The notes below the pieces were generated by a model. That model was not told the DNA's origin, did not search any database, and saw only the letters and a program-made list of their open reading frames with translations. Below, in pieces: positions 23,825-33,295 of a stretch of 64,000 bases of DNA. A program made the position numbers and the translations under genes. Position 1 is the first letter of the stretch. Every line of letters begins with the position of its first letter. The stretch comes from Roseibium salinum. Its GTDB lineage: Bacteria; Pseudomonadota; Alphaproteobacteria; Rhizobiales; Stappiaceae. Location: the NCBI RefSeq assembly GCF_026240905.1, contig NZ_JAPEVI010000003.1, forward strand, positions 186,001-250,000, given 5' to 3'.

Positions 23825-25045
23825 ATGGAACGATACAAGACTGCCGTAGACGCCGCCCTGCAACTTCGTCCCGATGAACCGGTCTACTGTTTCCGGCCTG
23901 ACGTTCTTCGGGAGGATGCACAGCAGTTTCAAGCGCTTTTTCCGGGGAAAACGGCCTATGCGGTGAAGACGAATGGTGAGCCTTTTGTGCTCGAGGCTCT
24001 CGCCAAAGCAGGTATCGGCTGTTTCGACGTTGCGTCTCCCGCCGAGTTTGCCGCAGTCAGACAGGCAGCGCCGGAGGCCGAGATGCTTTACATGCATCCG
24101 GTCAAGGCGCAGTCCGACATCCGGCTCGCACTTGAACAATATGGCATTCGTACTCTTTCCCTCGACCACGAGGACGAAGTCGCAAAGATTCTGCGCATTG
24201 TGCGGGCCCTGGATATCGATCCTGCTACGATCACTCTGTTTGTCCGCATTGCCACCAAGGGACATGCAGCGTACGAGCTTTCCAAGAAATTCGGAGCGGC
24301 TCCCGGTCACGCGGTTGAACTTTTGCAGCGTATCGACAGGGTCGGGTTCAGATGCGGCCTCTGTTTCCATGTCGGCAGTCAGGTGGAAGAACCGGAGACC
24401 TATGAAAGGGCGCTGGCCTCAGCGGACTGGATCAGGTCGAGAGCCGGCGTGCCGATCGTCGAACTTGACGTTGGTGGCGGATTTCCAGCCGTATACGGCC
24501 ATGACCCGCGCAGGAAAGCTCCCGAAATGCCTTCGCTTGTGGAACTGATGGAACAGCTCAAGTCCGATATCGTCGAATGGCAGTTTGACGATTTGCCGCT
24601 TGTGGCTGAACCTGGTCGGGTGATCGTCGCCAGATCGATTTCCCTCATCGTAAGAGTGCTTCTGAAAAAGGGGCGGCGGCTTTACATCAATGACGGCATC
24701 TGGGCCTCGCTGTCCGACAGCTGGACCGGCAAGATTACTCTGCCGGCACGGTTCATTCCCGACCCGGCCCGCAGAACCCGGACCGGCCAGGCGGACAAGA
24801 TCGTGCCGTTCAAGGTGTGCGGTGCGACCTGCGATAGCGTCGATATTCTTTCCCGCCCCTTTTGGCTCCCCGAGACCGTGGACACGGGAGATTGGATAGA
24901 AATTGGCCATATCGGCGCCTACAGTCTGTCGCTGCGGACGCACTTCAACGGCTTTTATCCTGACAAGGTGATTGAAGTCAGTACGCCCTTTGATGCAGGG
25001 GACGCCCCGGACAGCTTTGCCTCTATCGAGACGATGGCGGATTAG
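23825..25045 (+). CDS. Type III PLP-dependent decarboxylase (ornithine/lysine decarboxylase family)
   Basis: 406 aa, full length for the family. PLP-binding Lys48 is in A-V-K-T-N; H-V-G-S-Q and G-G-G-F-P bind the cofactor phosphate; E-P-G-R interacts with the PLP ring; C-G-A-T-C-D-S supplies the catalytic Cys from the partner subunit of the dimer. C-terminal G-A-Y-S and F-N-G-F-Y are typical. The enzyme decarboxylates ornithine (or lysine) to putrescine (or cadaverine) for polyamine synthesis in the cytoplasm. Substrate preference cannot be settled by eye. The preceding extensin gene is 87 bases away on the same strand and may be co-transcribed by chance. Confidence 0.85.
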   Translation: MERYKTAVDAALQLRPDEPVYCFRPDVLREDAQQFQALFPGKTAYAVKTNGEPFVLEALAKAGIGCFDVASPAEFAAVRQAAPEAEMLYMHPVKAQSDIRLALEQYGIRTLSLDHEDEVAKILRIVRALDIDPATITLFVRIATKGHAAYELSKKFGAAPGHAVELLQRIDRVGFRCGLCFHVGSQVEEPETYERALASADWIRSRAGVPIVELDVGGGFPAVYGHDPRRKAPEMPSLVELMEQLKSDIVEWQFDDLPLVAEPGRVIVARSISLIVRVLLKKGRRLYINDGIWASLSDSWTGKITLPARFIPDPARRTRTGQADKIVPFKVCGATCDSVDILSRPFWLPETVDTGDWIEIGHIGAYSLSLRTHFNGFYPDKVIEVSTPFDAGDAPDSFASIETMAD

Positions 25046-25207
25046 ACGGTAGGTTCGTTCAAACAAAAACGGCAACAAGCGGGCGGCCAGTTCGGCTGGC
25101 CTGTCGCTTGTCGCCGAAAGTTGGCGGGCGCTGGCGAAGGGCGAACGATTGGGATCGTTTGACGCCGGTGGGTTCGCCCAGAGCCGGAATTTATTGAGTT
25201 ATGCGCC

Positions 25208-25636
25208 TTACTGGCAGAAACGCTGCTCGCCGCGATAGGTTGTGTAGGTCCCGGTAGACGGATTGAAAGACCGGTATTTTGCGGAACAGTACTGGTACCA
25301 GGCCGGACTCCAGGGCTGATAGCTGACGTTTTCGTGAACACGGCCGGGGTAGGGTGCCGGCCGGTAATAGTTGACCGGCGGAGGACCGGCGTAGCGCGGC
25401 TGGTTCGTGGTTCCCAGCAGAATCGCACCAGCTGCAAGACCGATTACGCCGGCGGCGACGGCTGCGCCAACATTGTCGTTGTTTCTGTGGCGCTTGTGCT
25501 TACGGTAGGAACTGTGATTGTTGCTATGGTAATCACGCCAACCGTGTCTCGACCCGGCTTCCGCTGTCACCACAGTCGGCAGAAGGAGCGTGCCCGCCAA
25601 GGCGGCGGCGATCAGGCGTTTGCTCATGTTAGTCAT
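25208..25636 (-). CDS. BA14K family protein
   Basis: 142 aa; the ATG at 25636 has GGAGAGAG upstream. A signal peptide (K-R-L-I-A-A-A-L-A-G-T-L-L-L-P, cleavage after E-A or T-A) precedes a His/Arg/Asn-rich basic stretch. A Gly/Ala hydrophobic segment follows (AAVAAGVIGLAAGAILLG, membrane-associated), then a Pro/Tyr-rich linker and the C-terminal BA14K motif: W-S-P-A-W-Y-Q-Y-C, Y-R-S-F-N-P-x-T-G-T-Y and R-F-C. The Brucella homologue is an immunoreactive, lectin-like surface protein. Such genes are typical of Hyphomicrobiales. Confidence 0.85.
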   Translation of the reverse strand: MTNMSKRLIAAALAGTLLLPTVVTAEAGSRHGWRDYHSNNHSSYRKHKRHRNNDNVGAAVAAGVIGLAAGAILLGTTNQPRYAGPPPVNYYRPAPYPGRVHENVSYQPWSPAWYQYCSAKYRSFNPSTGTYTTYRGEQRFCQ

Positions 25637-25824
25637 CGATCTCTCTCCAAGCGCTCGCGCCTTTGTTGAGTGGCGCCGTAGCTGATGATCAGAAAATACA
25701 CACACGCCCTGAACTTGTTCTGAGGTGCCTGTTCATCTGGCGTTCAGGTTTCTGCTAAAGCGTTTGGGCAACAAAGACGGCGGTAGTTTGTCAGGCGCAA
25801 CGCTCGACGGGAAAAGGACGTCAG

Positions 25825-26601
25825 ATGAAGAAAAAGGGCGTAGAAGCAGCGAAAGAGAAACCTGTCATCCGGCCAACGGATGACCAGGCGCGTTTGCTTG
25901 CAAAAGGCCTTGTCCGCACATCGCGATTTGGCGCTCTTGCCGCGCTCGAAGCCGGTACCGGTCATCCGCTCGCAAGCCGCGTTGCCGTTGCAACTGATCT
26001 TGACGGCACACCTGTCATTCTGACCAGCATGCTTTCCGGCCATACCGCCGCCATTCTCGGAACGCCATCCTGCTCGCTGCTTGTCGGCGAGCCGGGCAAA
26101 GGTGATCCACTGGCGCACCCACGGATTTCGCTATTCTGCGAAGCCGTTCGGATAGGGCGGGACGATCCGGCGCACGATCGCCTGCGGACACGCTATCTTG
26201 CCCGTCACCCCAAGGCGGAACTCTACGTCGATTTTGGCGATTTTTCCTTTTTCAGGCTCGACCTCGCCCGGGCCAGCCTGAACGGCGGCTTCGGCAAGGC
26301 TTTTGACCTCACGCGGCAGGATCTGTTGTCGCCGGTGGACGATCCGGAGCGCTGGGCGGCATTGGAAGTTAGTGCTGTTGCCCACATGAACGAGGATCAC
26401 CGGGAAGCGATAAAGCTCTACGCAGAAGTGCTTTGCAAGGCAGAAGAGGCAAAATGGCGGTTGGCCTGCCTCGATCCGGAGGGGTTGGATCTTGTTGCCG
26501 GCGACCGGGTTGAGCGACTTTGGTTTGACGAGTTGCTGGAAGACCCACAGGACCTGCGCCAGGTTCTGGTGACACTGGCGCAAAAGGCTCGCAAAGCCTG
26601 A
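25825..26601 (+). CDS. HugZ-type pyridoxamine-phosphate-oxidase-fold protein (haem utilisation)
   Basis: 258 aa. The N-terminal split-barrel domain runs to ~residue 165 (A-R-L-L-A-K-G-L-V, G-A-L-A-A-L, P-V-I-L-T-S-M-L-S-G-H-T), and the C-terminal DUF2470 domain carries A-H-M-N-E-D-H. This two-domain layout is that of HugZ/HutZ proteins, which bind haem and help release iron; the His in H-M-N-E-D-H is in the region implicated in haem binding in the family. It is cytoplasmic. No haem transport genes are adjacent. An FMN-dependent oxidase is the alternative. Confidence 0.75.
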   Translation: MKKKGVEAAKEKPVIRPTDDQARLLAKGLVRTSRFGALAALEAGTGHPLASRVAVATDLDGTPVILTSMLSGHTAAILGTPSCSLLVGEPGKGDPLAHPRISLFCEAVRIGRDDPAHDRLRTRYLARHPKAELYVDFGDFSFFRLDLARASLNGGFGKAFDLTRQDLLSPVDDPERWAALEVSAVAHMNEDHREAIKLYAEVLCKAEEAKWRLACLDPEGLDLVAGDRVERLWFDELLEDPQDLRQVLVTLAQKARKA

Positions 26602-26930
26602 TGCCACCGCGGGAATTCTTCCAACACTGTGGCCGGATTGCACTTGTCCTTGCCGGTGCGCACCGATAGATCATTCCATATTCTGCAATCAGGACGATTA
26701 CTTTGCCCACGTTCTAACCGGTCTTCGATCCCACTTCTTCACTCTTCAGTGTTTGACTTGTTCGTCAAAGTGGCGGATCGGGACCGGTGTGGCTTTGCCA
26801 AACCGTATCTGAGCTTTCCGATACGCTGCTGTTCTTTATCTCTATCTTAGCCAGACCGAGCGCCCGCGGCCCTGCCGCGTGGCGGTTCCGATAGCCGTTG
26901 ACGGACTTCCCTTAAAGGAAGACCAGCGGA
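26602..26930 (+). other. Intergenic region without recognisable feature
   Basis: About 330 bases. No gene, no clear promoter and no strong hairpin were found. GGAAGACC just before 26931 is the next gene's Shine-Dalgarno. Confidence 0.5.
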
Positions 26931-27575
26931 ATGTCGTCTTTTCTGAAAATTGAATGGACTGTCTTATACAACGAAAAACCCGCTGTTTATCGGCCGTGTA
27001 GCGGCTGCAGAACCATCGGCGCCTTTGCCTCCACGGGCAAGTTCCGGCTTAACGCCAACGGATCTCGCATGGATGCGTGGCTGATCTATCGGTGTCGCGC
27101 TTGCGGTGCTCGTTGGAATAGACCGCTTTTTGAGCGGCGTCGCGTCAAAAGCATTTCTCGCCGGCAGTTGCAGGCACTTCAGGAAAATGATCCGGTTCTG
27201 GCCCAAAGACTTGCCCGGGAAGGTGGCAGTCTTGGTGGTTGGCGAACCGACAACTGCGGGTCGTTTTCACTGATGTCCCGGATCGTCAGCACAGGCCCGG
27301 CCTGCACAGGGGAAACCCTTCTTGTCATTCGCAATCCGGACCTCGCGCGCGTTCGTCTGGATCAGGTGCTGGCGCACGGCCTGGCGCTGCCCAGAAAAGA
27401 AGTGCTCCGGCTCTTCCGGGACGGAATGTTTCGGGTTCAAGAGGCTTCGGACAAGGTCGTCAGACGCCCGCTGCCGGCGGAAATCGCCGTTGAACTCAGC
27501 TCGAGAGACGAAGGCGGCTCCTCGGGAATTCTCAGGCGGTTGATCGGATCGGGCCGCGGAGAGAACCTGTCGTAG
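26931..27575 (+). CDS. DUF1062 domain protein with two CxxC motifs
   Basis: 214 aa, ATG at 26931 with GGAAGA upstream. The N-terminal C-x2-C pairs at 23/26 and 55/58 predict a bound zinc. The region between (F-R-L-N-A-N-G, W-L-I-Y-R-C) is characteristic of DUF1062. A second part has R-V-R-L-D-Q-V-L-A-H-G-L-x-L-P-R, resembling an S4-like small RNA-binding fold, but this is only a suggestion. It is cytoplasmic with unknown function. It is followed by a good bidirectional terminator shared with the convergent hydantoinase gene. Confidence 0.75.
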   Translation: MSSFLKIEWTVLYNEKPAVYRPCSGCRTIGAFASTGKFRLNANGSRMDAWLIYRCRACGARWNRPLFERRRVKSISRRQLQALQENDPVLAQRLAREGGSLGGWRTDNCGSFSLMSRIVSTGPACTGETLLVIRNPDLARVRLDQVLAHGLALPRKEVLRLFRDGMFRVQEASDKVVRRPLPAEIAVELSSRDEGGSSGILRRLIGSGRGENLS

Positions 27576-27632
27576 CAGACTAGCGGTTGCCCCAAGGCTC
27601 TGGGTGCCGACAACAGCGTCACAGGTGTTGCG

Positions 27633-27662
27633 AAATGGCCGCTCGCTTGAGCGGCCATTTTT
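27633..27662. terminator. Bidirectional terminator between convergent genes
   Basis: Perfect 12-bp stem (27633-27644 with 27649-27660), a GCTT loop, with T residues following on + and A residues preceding (T on the other strand). It serves the DUF1062 gene on + and possibly the hydantoinase gene on -. Confidence 0.8.
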
Positions 27663-27720
27663 CAGATCAGGACACCCGGTGCGAAGCGAAGGCACTTGGT
27701 CCCGTTTGCAGCGCCTGGTC

Positions 27721-30700
27721 TCAGGCTTTACCCCAGCCTCCAGCTGTCGGTGTGATGACGGTAACCGCTTCACCCGCGTCCAAGATTGTCTGATCGCAGC
27801 CTTCTAGCACCTGGACGGTTCCGTCCAGTCGGCGAACTTCCGTTCGGCCAAGTTGGCCGTCGTCACCTCCGTCGAGACCCTTCGGCGGAATCGTGCGGTG
27901 GGAGGAGAGAATGGCGCAGTCCATTTTCTCAAGGAAGCGCAGCGTTCGCCGGGTGCCGTCGCCCGCTGACCATTTGCCTTTGCCGCCGGTTTCCTTGCGG
28001 ATGTGGAAATCCTCCAGCAAAACGGGGAAGCGGAATTCCAACACCTCCGGGTCGGTCAGGCGGGAATTGGTCATGTGGGTGTGCACACCATCGGTACCGT
28101 TGAAACCCGGCCCGGCCGGTGAACCGGAGCAGATGGTCTCGTAGTACTGGTAAGTGTCATTGCCGAAGGTCAGGTTGTTCATCGTACCTTGCGCATTGGC
28201 CATGGCCCCGAGCGCGGCAAAGACAGCGTTGGTGACATGCTGTGAGGTTTCAACGTTGCCGGCAACGACTGCCGCGGGATAAGACGGCCGCAGCATACAG
28301 CCGTCCGGAATGATGATCTTGATCGGCTTCAGGCAACCCGCATTCATCGGGATATCGCCTTCCACCATGACACGGAAGCAATAAAGGATTGCAGCCCGGG
28401 TCACCGGTTCGGGAGCGTTGAAATTGTTCGGCTTCACGTCGGACGTGCCGGTGAAATCGACGGTGGCTTCGCGATTTTCCTTATCGACCGTAATCTTGAC
28501 CTTGATCACCGATCCCTGGTCCGTCGGATACTCGTACTGGGAATCCTTCAAAGCCTCGATGACCCGGCGTACACTTTCTTCTGCATTGTCCTGAACGTGG
28601 CCCATATAGGCCTGGACAACATCCAGTCCGAAATGGGCGACCATTTTCCTCAGTTCCTGGATACCCTTTTCGTTGGCGGCGATCTGCGCGGAGAGATCAG
28701 CGACGTTCTGGTGTGGATTTCTTGCCGGGTAGGGATGGTTGGTCAGGAGGCTGACAAGTTCCTCCTCGCAGAAGCGCCCCTGATCGACGATCTTGAAATT
28801 GTCGAACAGAACGCCTTCCTCATCCACATTGGTGGCCCGCGGGGTCATGGATCCCGGAGCCGAACCGCCGACATCCGCATGGTGCCCGCGGGAGGCGGAC
28901 CAGAACAGGATTTCCTTGCCCTCGTCATCGAAGACCGGGGAAACGACGGTAATGTCCGGCAGGTGGGTACCACCGTTGTAGGGCGCATTGAGCGCGAAGA
29001 CATCGCCCGGTCTGATCTTGCCCTTGTTGAGTTTGATCACGGTCTCGACGGAACGGTCCATCGAGCCCAGGTGCACCGGCATGTGCGGAGCGTTGGCGAC
29101 AAGGGCGCCATTGGCATCGAAAACGGCACAGGAGAAATCCAGCCGCTCCTTGATGTTGACCGAGTAGGCTGTGTTCTGCAGCGTCACTCCCATCTGCTCG
29201 GCGATCGACATGAACAGATTATTGAACACTTCCAGCATCACCGGGTCGGCATGGGTGCCGATGGCTTCTGCCCGGTTCAGAGGAACGACCCGATTCAGGA
29301 TGACGTGATCCTTGGCGTTGATTTCCGCCGCCCAGCCGTCTTCAACGGCGATTGTGGCATGGGGTTCGATGATGATGGCAGGGCCCGTAATCCTCATGCC
29401 CGGCCTGAGCGCCTCGCGCTTGTAGATGCCCGCATCATGCCAGTTGCCTTCGGAATAAAGCGGGGTCGAGATTGCCGGGGCGGCGGTTTCCGCGGAAAGC
29501 GTCAAATCCGGTTCAATCAGTCCTGCACCGCCGCCGCCGGTTTCAACTTCAAGTGCTTCCACGACGACCGGCTTGTTTTCGTAGGCAAAGCCGAACTGTT
29601 TGCGGTGAGCTTCCTCGAAGGCGGCGCGCATTTCGGCGACGCCGCCAAGCGGCACCTGCAACGGGGTGTCGGTGCCTGCAAAACGCAGATGGGCTGTCGC
29701 GGTGGTCCGGCGGGCCTCCGCCGGAATGTCCTGCTTTTCGAGTTCCGCTTCCGTCTGCTCGGCGAGTTGGTCGCGCAGGGCGTTCAGTTCCGGCAGCAGT
29801 TCTTCGTCCAGCGTCTTGACCACCGCTTGCTGGCGGTCTGCCCTGATGTCCGCCAGGCCCATGCCATAGGCTGACAAGATACCTGAGAACGGGTGCAGGA
29901 TGACTTTCTTCATGCCGAGGCTGTCCGCCACGCGGCAACCGGTCTGTCCGCCGGCGCCGCCGAAACAGGTCAGTGCATAGTCGGTAACGTCATAGCCGCG
30001 CTGAACCGAGATTTTCTTGATGGCGTTGGCCATGTTCTCGACAGCGATCTTGAGGAAGCCGTCGGCAACCTCTTCCGGCGTGCGGCCATCTCCGATTTTT
30101 TCAGCCAATTGCGCGAATTTCCGGCGAACGACGTCGCCGTCAAGCGGCTGGTCCTGGTTCGGGCCGAAGATCTTCGGGAAGAAGTCCGGTGCCAGCTTTC
30201 CCGTCATCAGGTTGGCATCGGTCACGGTCAGCGGTCCGCCCCGGCGGTAACAGGCCGGGCCCGGGTTGGCGCCGGCCGAATCCGGTCCGACCTGAAAGCG
30301 ACCATCCGCATAGTGAAGGATTGAGCCGCCGCCGGCCGCCACCGTGTGAATCATCATCATCGGTGCGCGCATGCGCACGCCTGCGACTTCGGTTTCAAAG
30401 GTACGCTCATAGTCGCCGTCATAGTGGCACACGTCAGTTGACGTGCCCCCCATGTCGAAGCCGATGATCTTGTCGAACCCGGCCATGCGCGATGTCTCCA
30501 CAGCGCCGACAACGCCGCCGGCAGGGCCGGACAGGATTGCGTCCTTGCCCTGGAACAGATCCGCTGCCGTAAGGCCTCCGGAGGACTGCATGAACATCAG
30601 CAGCGGCCCCAGGCCGAGCTCTTCCTGCACTTGACTGACGTATCGGCGCAGGATCGGTGACAGGTACGCGTCGACGACTGTCGTGTCACCGCGCCCTACC

Positions 30701-31305
30701 AGCTTCATCAGCGGCGAGACTTCGTGAGAGACGGAGATCTGCGGAAAACCGACGTCTTCGGCGATTTGCTTCAAGACCTGCTCGTGCGCCGGATAGGCGT
30801 AGGCATGCATCAGAACAATGGCGATGGAGCGGATGCCCGCATCCCAGGCGGCCTGCATCTCCCCGCGGGCCTGGGCCTCGTCGAGAGCGGTTTCCAGAGT
30901 GCCGTCTGCGCGGACACGTTCCGAGATTTCGTGAACGCTCTCGTAAAGCAGTTCCGGCTTGATGATTTCCTTGGCGAAGATATTCGGGCGCGCCTGATAC
31001 CCGATTTCCAGAGCATCACGAAAGCCCTTCGTGATGAACAGGGCCGTGCGTTCCCCTTTGCGCTCCAGCAGCGCGTTGGTGGCGACCGTGGTGCCCATCT
31101 TCACGGTTGCGATCTTGTCCGAGGGAATAGGTGCGCCTTTTTCGACGCCCAGCAACTCGCGAATTCCCTGGATGGCCGCATCGCGATAAGCTTCCGGATT
31201 TTCCGACAAGACTTTATGCGGATGCAACGTTCCGTCCGGCGCACGGCCGACGATGTCGGTGAAGGTGCCACCCCGGTCGATCCAAAAATCCCACTTGGCT
31301 GTCAT
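27721..31305 (-). CDS. Fused hydantoinase A/B, 5-oxoprolinase family (ATP-dependent)
   Basis: 1194 aa; the ATG at 31305 has AGAGGGAAG upstream and gives the canonical [13 protein letters not shown] start of an ATP-binding domain. Residues ~1-690 are HyuA (N-terminal nucleotide fold, [18 protein letters not shown]). Residues ~700-1190 are HyuB ([44 protein letters not shown]). The fused form is the 5-oxoprolinase layout, opening 5-oxo-L-proline or related cyclic amides with ATP. Its promoter region holds a palindrome nearly identical to one before the TRAP transporter, so the substrate may be imported by that system. It is cytoplasmic and intact. Confidence 0.88.
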   Translation of the reverse strand: MTAKWDFWIDRGGTFTDIVGRAPDGTLHPHKVLSENPEAYRDAAIQGIRELLGVEKGAPIPSDKIATVKMGTTVATNALLERKGERTALFITKGFRDALEIGYQARPNIFAKEIIKPELLYESVHEISERVRADGTLETALDEAQARGEMQAAWDAGIRSIAIVLMHAYAYPAHEQVLKQIAEDVGFPQISVSHEVSPLMKLVGRGDTTVVDAYLSPILRRYVSQVQEELGLGPLLMFMQSSGGLTAADLFQGKDAILSGPAGGVVGAVETSRMAGFDKIIGFDMGGTSTDVCHYDGDYERTFETEVAGVRMRAPMMMIHTVAAGGGSILHYADGRFQVGPDSAGANPGPACYRRGGPLTVTDANLMTGKLAPDFFPKIFGPNQDQPLDGDVVRRKFAQLAEKIGDGRTPEEVADGFLKIAVENMANAIKKISVQRGYDVTDYALTCFGGAGGQTGCRVADSLGMKKVILHPFSGILSAYGMGLADIRADRQQAVVKTLDEELLPELNALRDQLAEQTEAELEKQDIPAEARRTTATAHLRFAGTDTPLQVPLGGVAEMRAAFEEAHRKQFGFAYENKPVVVEALEVETGGGGAGLIEPDLTLSAETAAPAISTPLYSEGNWHDAGIYKREALRPGMRITGPAIIIEPHATIAVEDGWAAEINAKDHVILNRVVPLNRAEAIGTHADPVMLEVFNNLFMSIAEQMGVTLQNTAYSVNIKERLDFSCAVFDANGALVANAPHMPVHLGSMDRSVETVIKLNKGKIRPGDVFALNAPYNGGTHLPDITVVSPVFDDEGKEILFWSASRGHHADVGGSAPGSMTPRATNVDEEGVLFDNFKIVDQGRFCEEELVSLLTNHPYPARNPHQNVADLSAQIAANEKGIQELRKMVAHFGLDVVQAYMGHVQDNAEESVRRVIEALKDSQYEYPTDQGSVIKVKITVDKENREATVDFTGTSDVKPNNFNAPEPVTRAAILYCFRVMVEGDIPMNAGCLKPIKIIIPDGCMLRPSYPAAVVAGNVETSQHVTNAVFAALGAMANAQGTMNNLTFGNDTYQYYETICSGSPAGPGFNGTDGVHTHMTNSRLTDPEVLEFRFPVLLEDFHIRKETGGKGKWSAGDGTRRTLRFLEKMDCAILSSHRTIPPKGLDGGDDGQLGRTEVRRLDGTVQVLEGCDQTILDAGEAVTVITPTAGGWGKA

Positions 31306-31396
31306 TTTCTTCCCTCTGGTCGTAACAGCGTCGAACGGCAGCGCCACTCATCGCCGGTGTCGTTCCTGCGTACTGTGATTTTATGTTCACATTTTA

Positions 31397-31411
31397 TCGA
31401 TAAATTGTCGA
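31397..31411. promoter_or_regulatory. Operator-like palindrome upstream of the hydantoinase gene
   Basis: TCGATA-AAT-TGTCGA, 86 bases before the hydantoinase start. It overlaps a perfect palindrome TTTATCGATAAA (31393-31404). The same pattern with the same spacing occurs at 33167-33181 before the TRAP operon. Likely bound by the MarR regulator encoded at 36266 or by an unlinked GntR-type protein. Confidence 0.6.
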
Positions 31412-31498
31412 GGAGAAAAATTCCTGCAATTTCTCCAGTCCATTTCTTGCGCTGAGGAAGGCGGCCCTTTTCTGACGACAGCAATTGAGGCGTGGCGA

Positions 31499-32959
31499 TT
31501 ACCTTTGATCTGATCGAAACAAGCTCAATCCGCTCGCTCCCCAGCCAAAGCGCTGGGCGACGGGGTCCGTTCCATCAACTCCAAAGGCTTTTAGAGCGTC
31601 GTTGATTTCCGGTGGACCGCTGTGAACGAGGAGCAGCCATCGGTCATTCGGCAAACGAGGCGGGGAGTTCAGATCTTCGATGCTCTCGGCAGCTTTGAAG
31701 GCACCAGGCTCCCGCAAATAATAGGCCAGCGCGGGCGCAGCAAAACCCTTGTAGAGAATCAGGCGATCGTCAGATGACCGGACGGCCAAATAATCCTGAA
31801 CAACGCTTCGCCACTCCGGTCTCGTCTTGTGCAGCAGCGTGAACTTCAGCTCAGGATAGCTTAGCAGCAGAGCTACAACGAACAGTATCGCCGGCCCGAC
31901 GCGCGGCACGATCAAGTTGGCGCTTGCGGAAGCGAGCACGAGCAGGCCTGTCCAGGCCGCGATCAGATACCGGTCGAACAGGATCGGCTGCATGAACACG
32001 GAATAGAGATAGGCCAGCACCAGCGGTCCGGCCGTATAGGCAAGGCAGACCACGGCTGCCCGACGGATAGTCATGGTTGCCGTCCCGGAAGTCAGGAGAG
32101 AACCGGCAAGGCGTCGCAGCACGTAAAGCAGGGCCATGCCCGCCAATATCCAGAAGAGCGCAAGAGAACCGGACATGCTGCCCGCCATGTCTTTCAGAAA
32201 CTCGGCACCGGGATAGGCGATCCAGAAATCCGTTGCGGCGACGGACCGGATCCGGATTGCCAGGATGATCAGCCAGGGCACAAACAGGATCAGGCTCACG
32301 CTCATGGCGAGGCAGGCGGCGACAGCGCTGGATTTCAGGACAGTTCTAGTTCGGACGAGATCGGCAAGGGCGTAGAAGGCGCAGACGAGCCCGACGGCGG
32401 CGAAGCCGAGCAACGCATAGACATGGCTGTAAAGGAATAGGGTGCCGCTGAGGCCAAGCGCAAGCAATCGGATGCCGGACGGTTTTTCCAGAACCTTGAA
32501 AACGGACAGCAGGAAGGCGAGACCGCTGGCTGCCAGCAGCGCATACATGCGAGCCTCGGTGGAATACCAGATGTGGAAGGGAGAGACGGCCAGCAGGGCG
32601 GCGGCAAGAAGGCCGGCAGACCTTCCTCCCAGAAAGCTTCCTGCAAAATAGGTCAGCCACACCGCGGCAACACCCAGAAGAACGGAAGGAAGGCGAAGCG
32701 CGACTTCGCTGTCGCCTGACACCGGTATGCTCAGCCATAAAATGATGTTGTGCAGCGGGGGATAGTTGTCCTGGGCAACTGCGGACAACATTTCGGAGAA
32801 TGAGCGTGTCGACTGGCTCCAGGTCACCGCTTCGTCGTACCAGAGGCTCGTTCTGTCCAGATCGTACGCACGCAGAAGGGTCGCCGCAGCAAGAATGATG
32901 AACAAGAAACCGAACCGTGCCAGTTCGCCGCTGCTACTTTGCCTGATGTCTTGCTGCAC
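31499..32959 (-). CDS. GT-C fold glycosyltransferase (ArnT/PMT-like, GT39/GT83 type)
   Basis: 486 aa, multi-pass membrane protein with about 11-12 hydrophobic segments. The first periplasmic loop has L-D-R-T-S-L-W-Y-D-E-A-V-T-W, containing the acidic residues placed as in lipid-linked sugar transferases, and N-Y-P-P-L-H-N-I-I-L-W follows, another hallmark. S-T-E-A-R-M-Y-A-L lies in the second loop. Such enzymes move a sugar from a polyprenyl phosphate to a protein or lipid on the periplasmic side. The C-terminal ~100 residues are soluble and include W-L-L-L-V-H-S-G-P. The acceptor is unknown. It lies between the two operator-bearing promoters but has none of its own that I can see. Confidence 0.75.
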   Translation of the reverse strand: MQQDIRQSSSGELARFGFLFIILAAATLLRAYDLDRTSLWYDEAVTWSQSTRSFSEMLSAVAQDNYPPLHNIILWLSIPVSGDSEVALRLPSVLLGVAAVWLTYFAGSFLGGRSAGLLAAALLAVSPFHIWYSTEARMYALLAASGLAFLLSVFKVLEKPSGIRLLALGLSGTLFLYSHVYALLGFAAVGLVCAFYALADLVRTRTVLKSSAVAACLAMSVSLILFVPWLIILAIRIRSVAATDFWIAYPGAEFLKDMAGSMSGSLALFWILAGMALLYVLRRLAGSLLTSGTATMTIRRAAVVCLAYTAGPLVLAYLYSVFMQPILFDRYLIAAWTGLLVLASASANLIVPRVGPAILFVVALLLSYPELKFTLLHKTRPEWRSVVQDYLAVRSSDDRLILYKGFAAPALAYYLREPGAFKAAESIEDLNSPPRLPNDRWLLLVHSGPPEINDALKAFGVDGTDPVAQRFGWGASGLSLFRSDQR

Positions 32960-33295
32960 GTGTCCCTGTCCTCTCGCATTGTCTCTGACGCGTTGAGTTT
33001 CAATCCTTATAGCTGAAATTAGCGATTGTGGACCCGAGGTGGCTGAATGGCCAATCGATCCCGATCGGCAGGTTGCCTGAACCTCCGGACCTCACCATGG
33101 CGTGCGATAACGTGCTGTTCGGTCATTCCTCTAAAGCTCTACGTGATGACTTAAAATAACAATTTATCGACAAAATGTTGATGTTTTGATTTTTGAGTCT
33201 AATGTCGATCAGATGCGCTTTTAGATGGTGCGCGTAGAACGTTACCCGAAGCCGCATCCCGACGGGGTAGATCCCCCTTCCAAGAGGAGCAAATC
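32960..33295. other. Divergent promoter region of the TRAP operon
   Basis: About 340 bases, AT-rich from 33140 to 33220. It contains the operator-like site at 33167-33181 and the dctP Shine-Dalgarno (AAGAGGAG) near 33280-33290. No gene is seen. Confidence 0.6.
33167..33181. promoter_or_regulatory. Operator-like palindrome upstream of the TRAP operon
   Basis: TCGACA-AAA-TGTTGA, 115 bases before dctP, matching the site at 31397-31411 (shared pattern TCGAYA-AAW-TGTYGA). A TTTATCGA octamer overlaps the left arm at both sites. Confidence 0.6.

Noticed and set aside
27893..31455. Open frames on the plus strand over the hydantoinase gene
   Set aside because: Antisense shadows; the minus-strand HyuA/HyuB motifs run without a break through the whole region.
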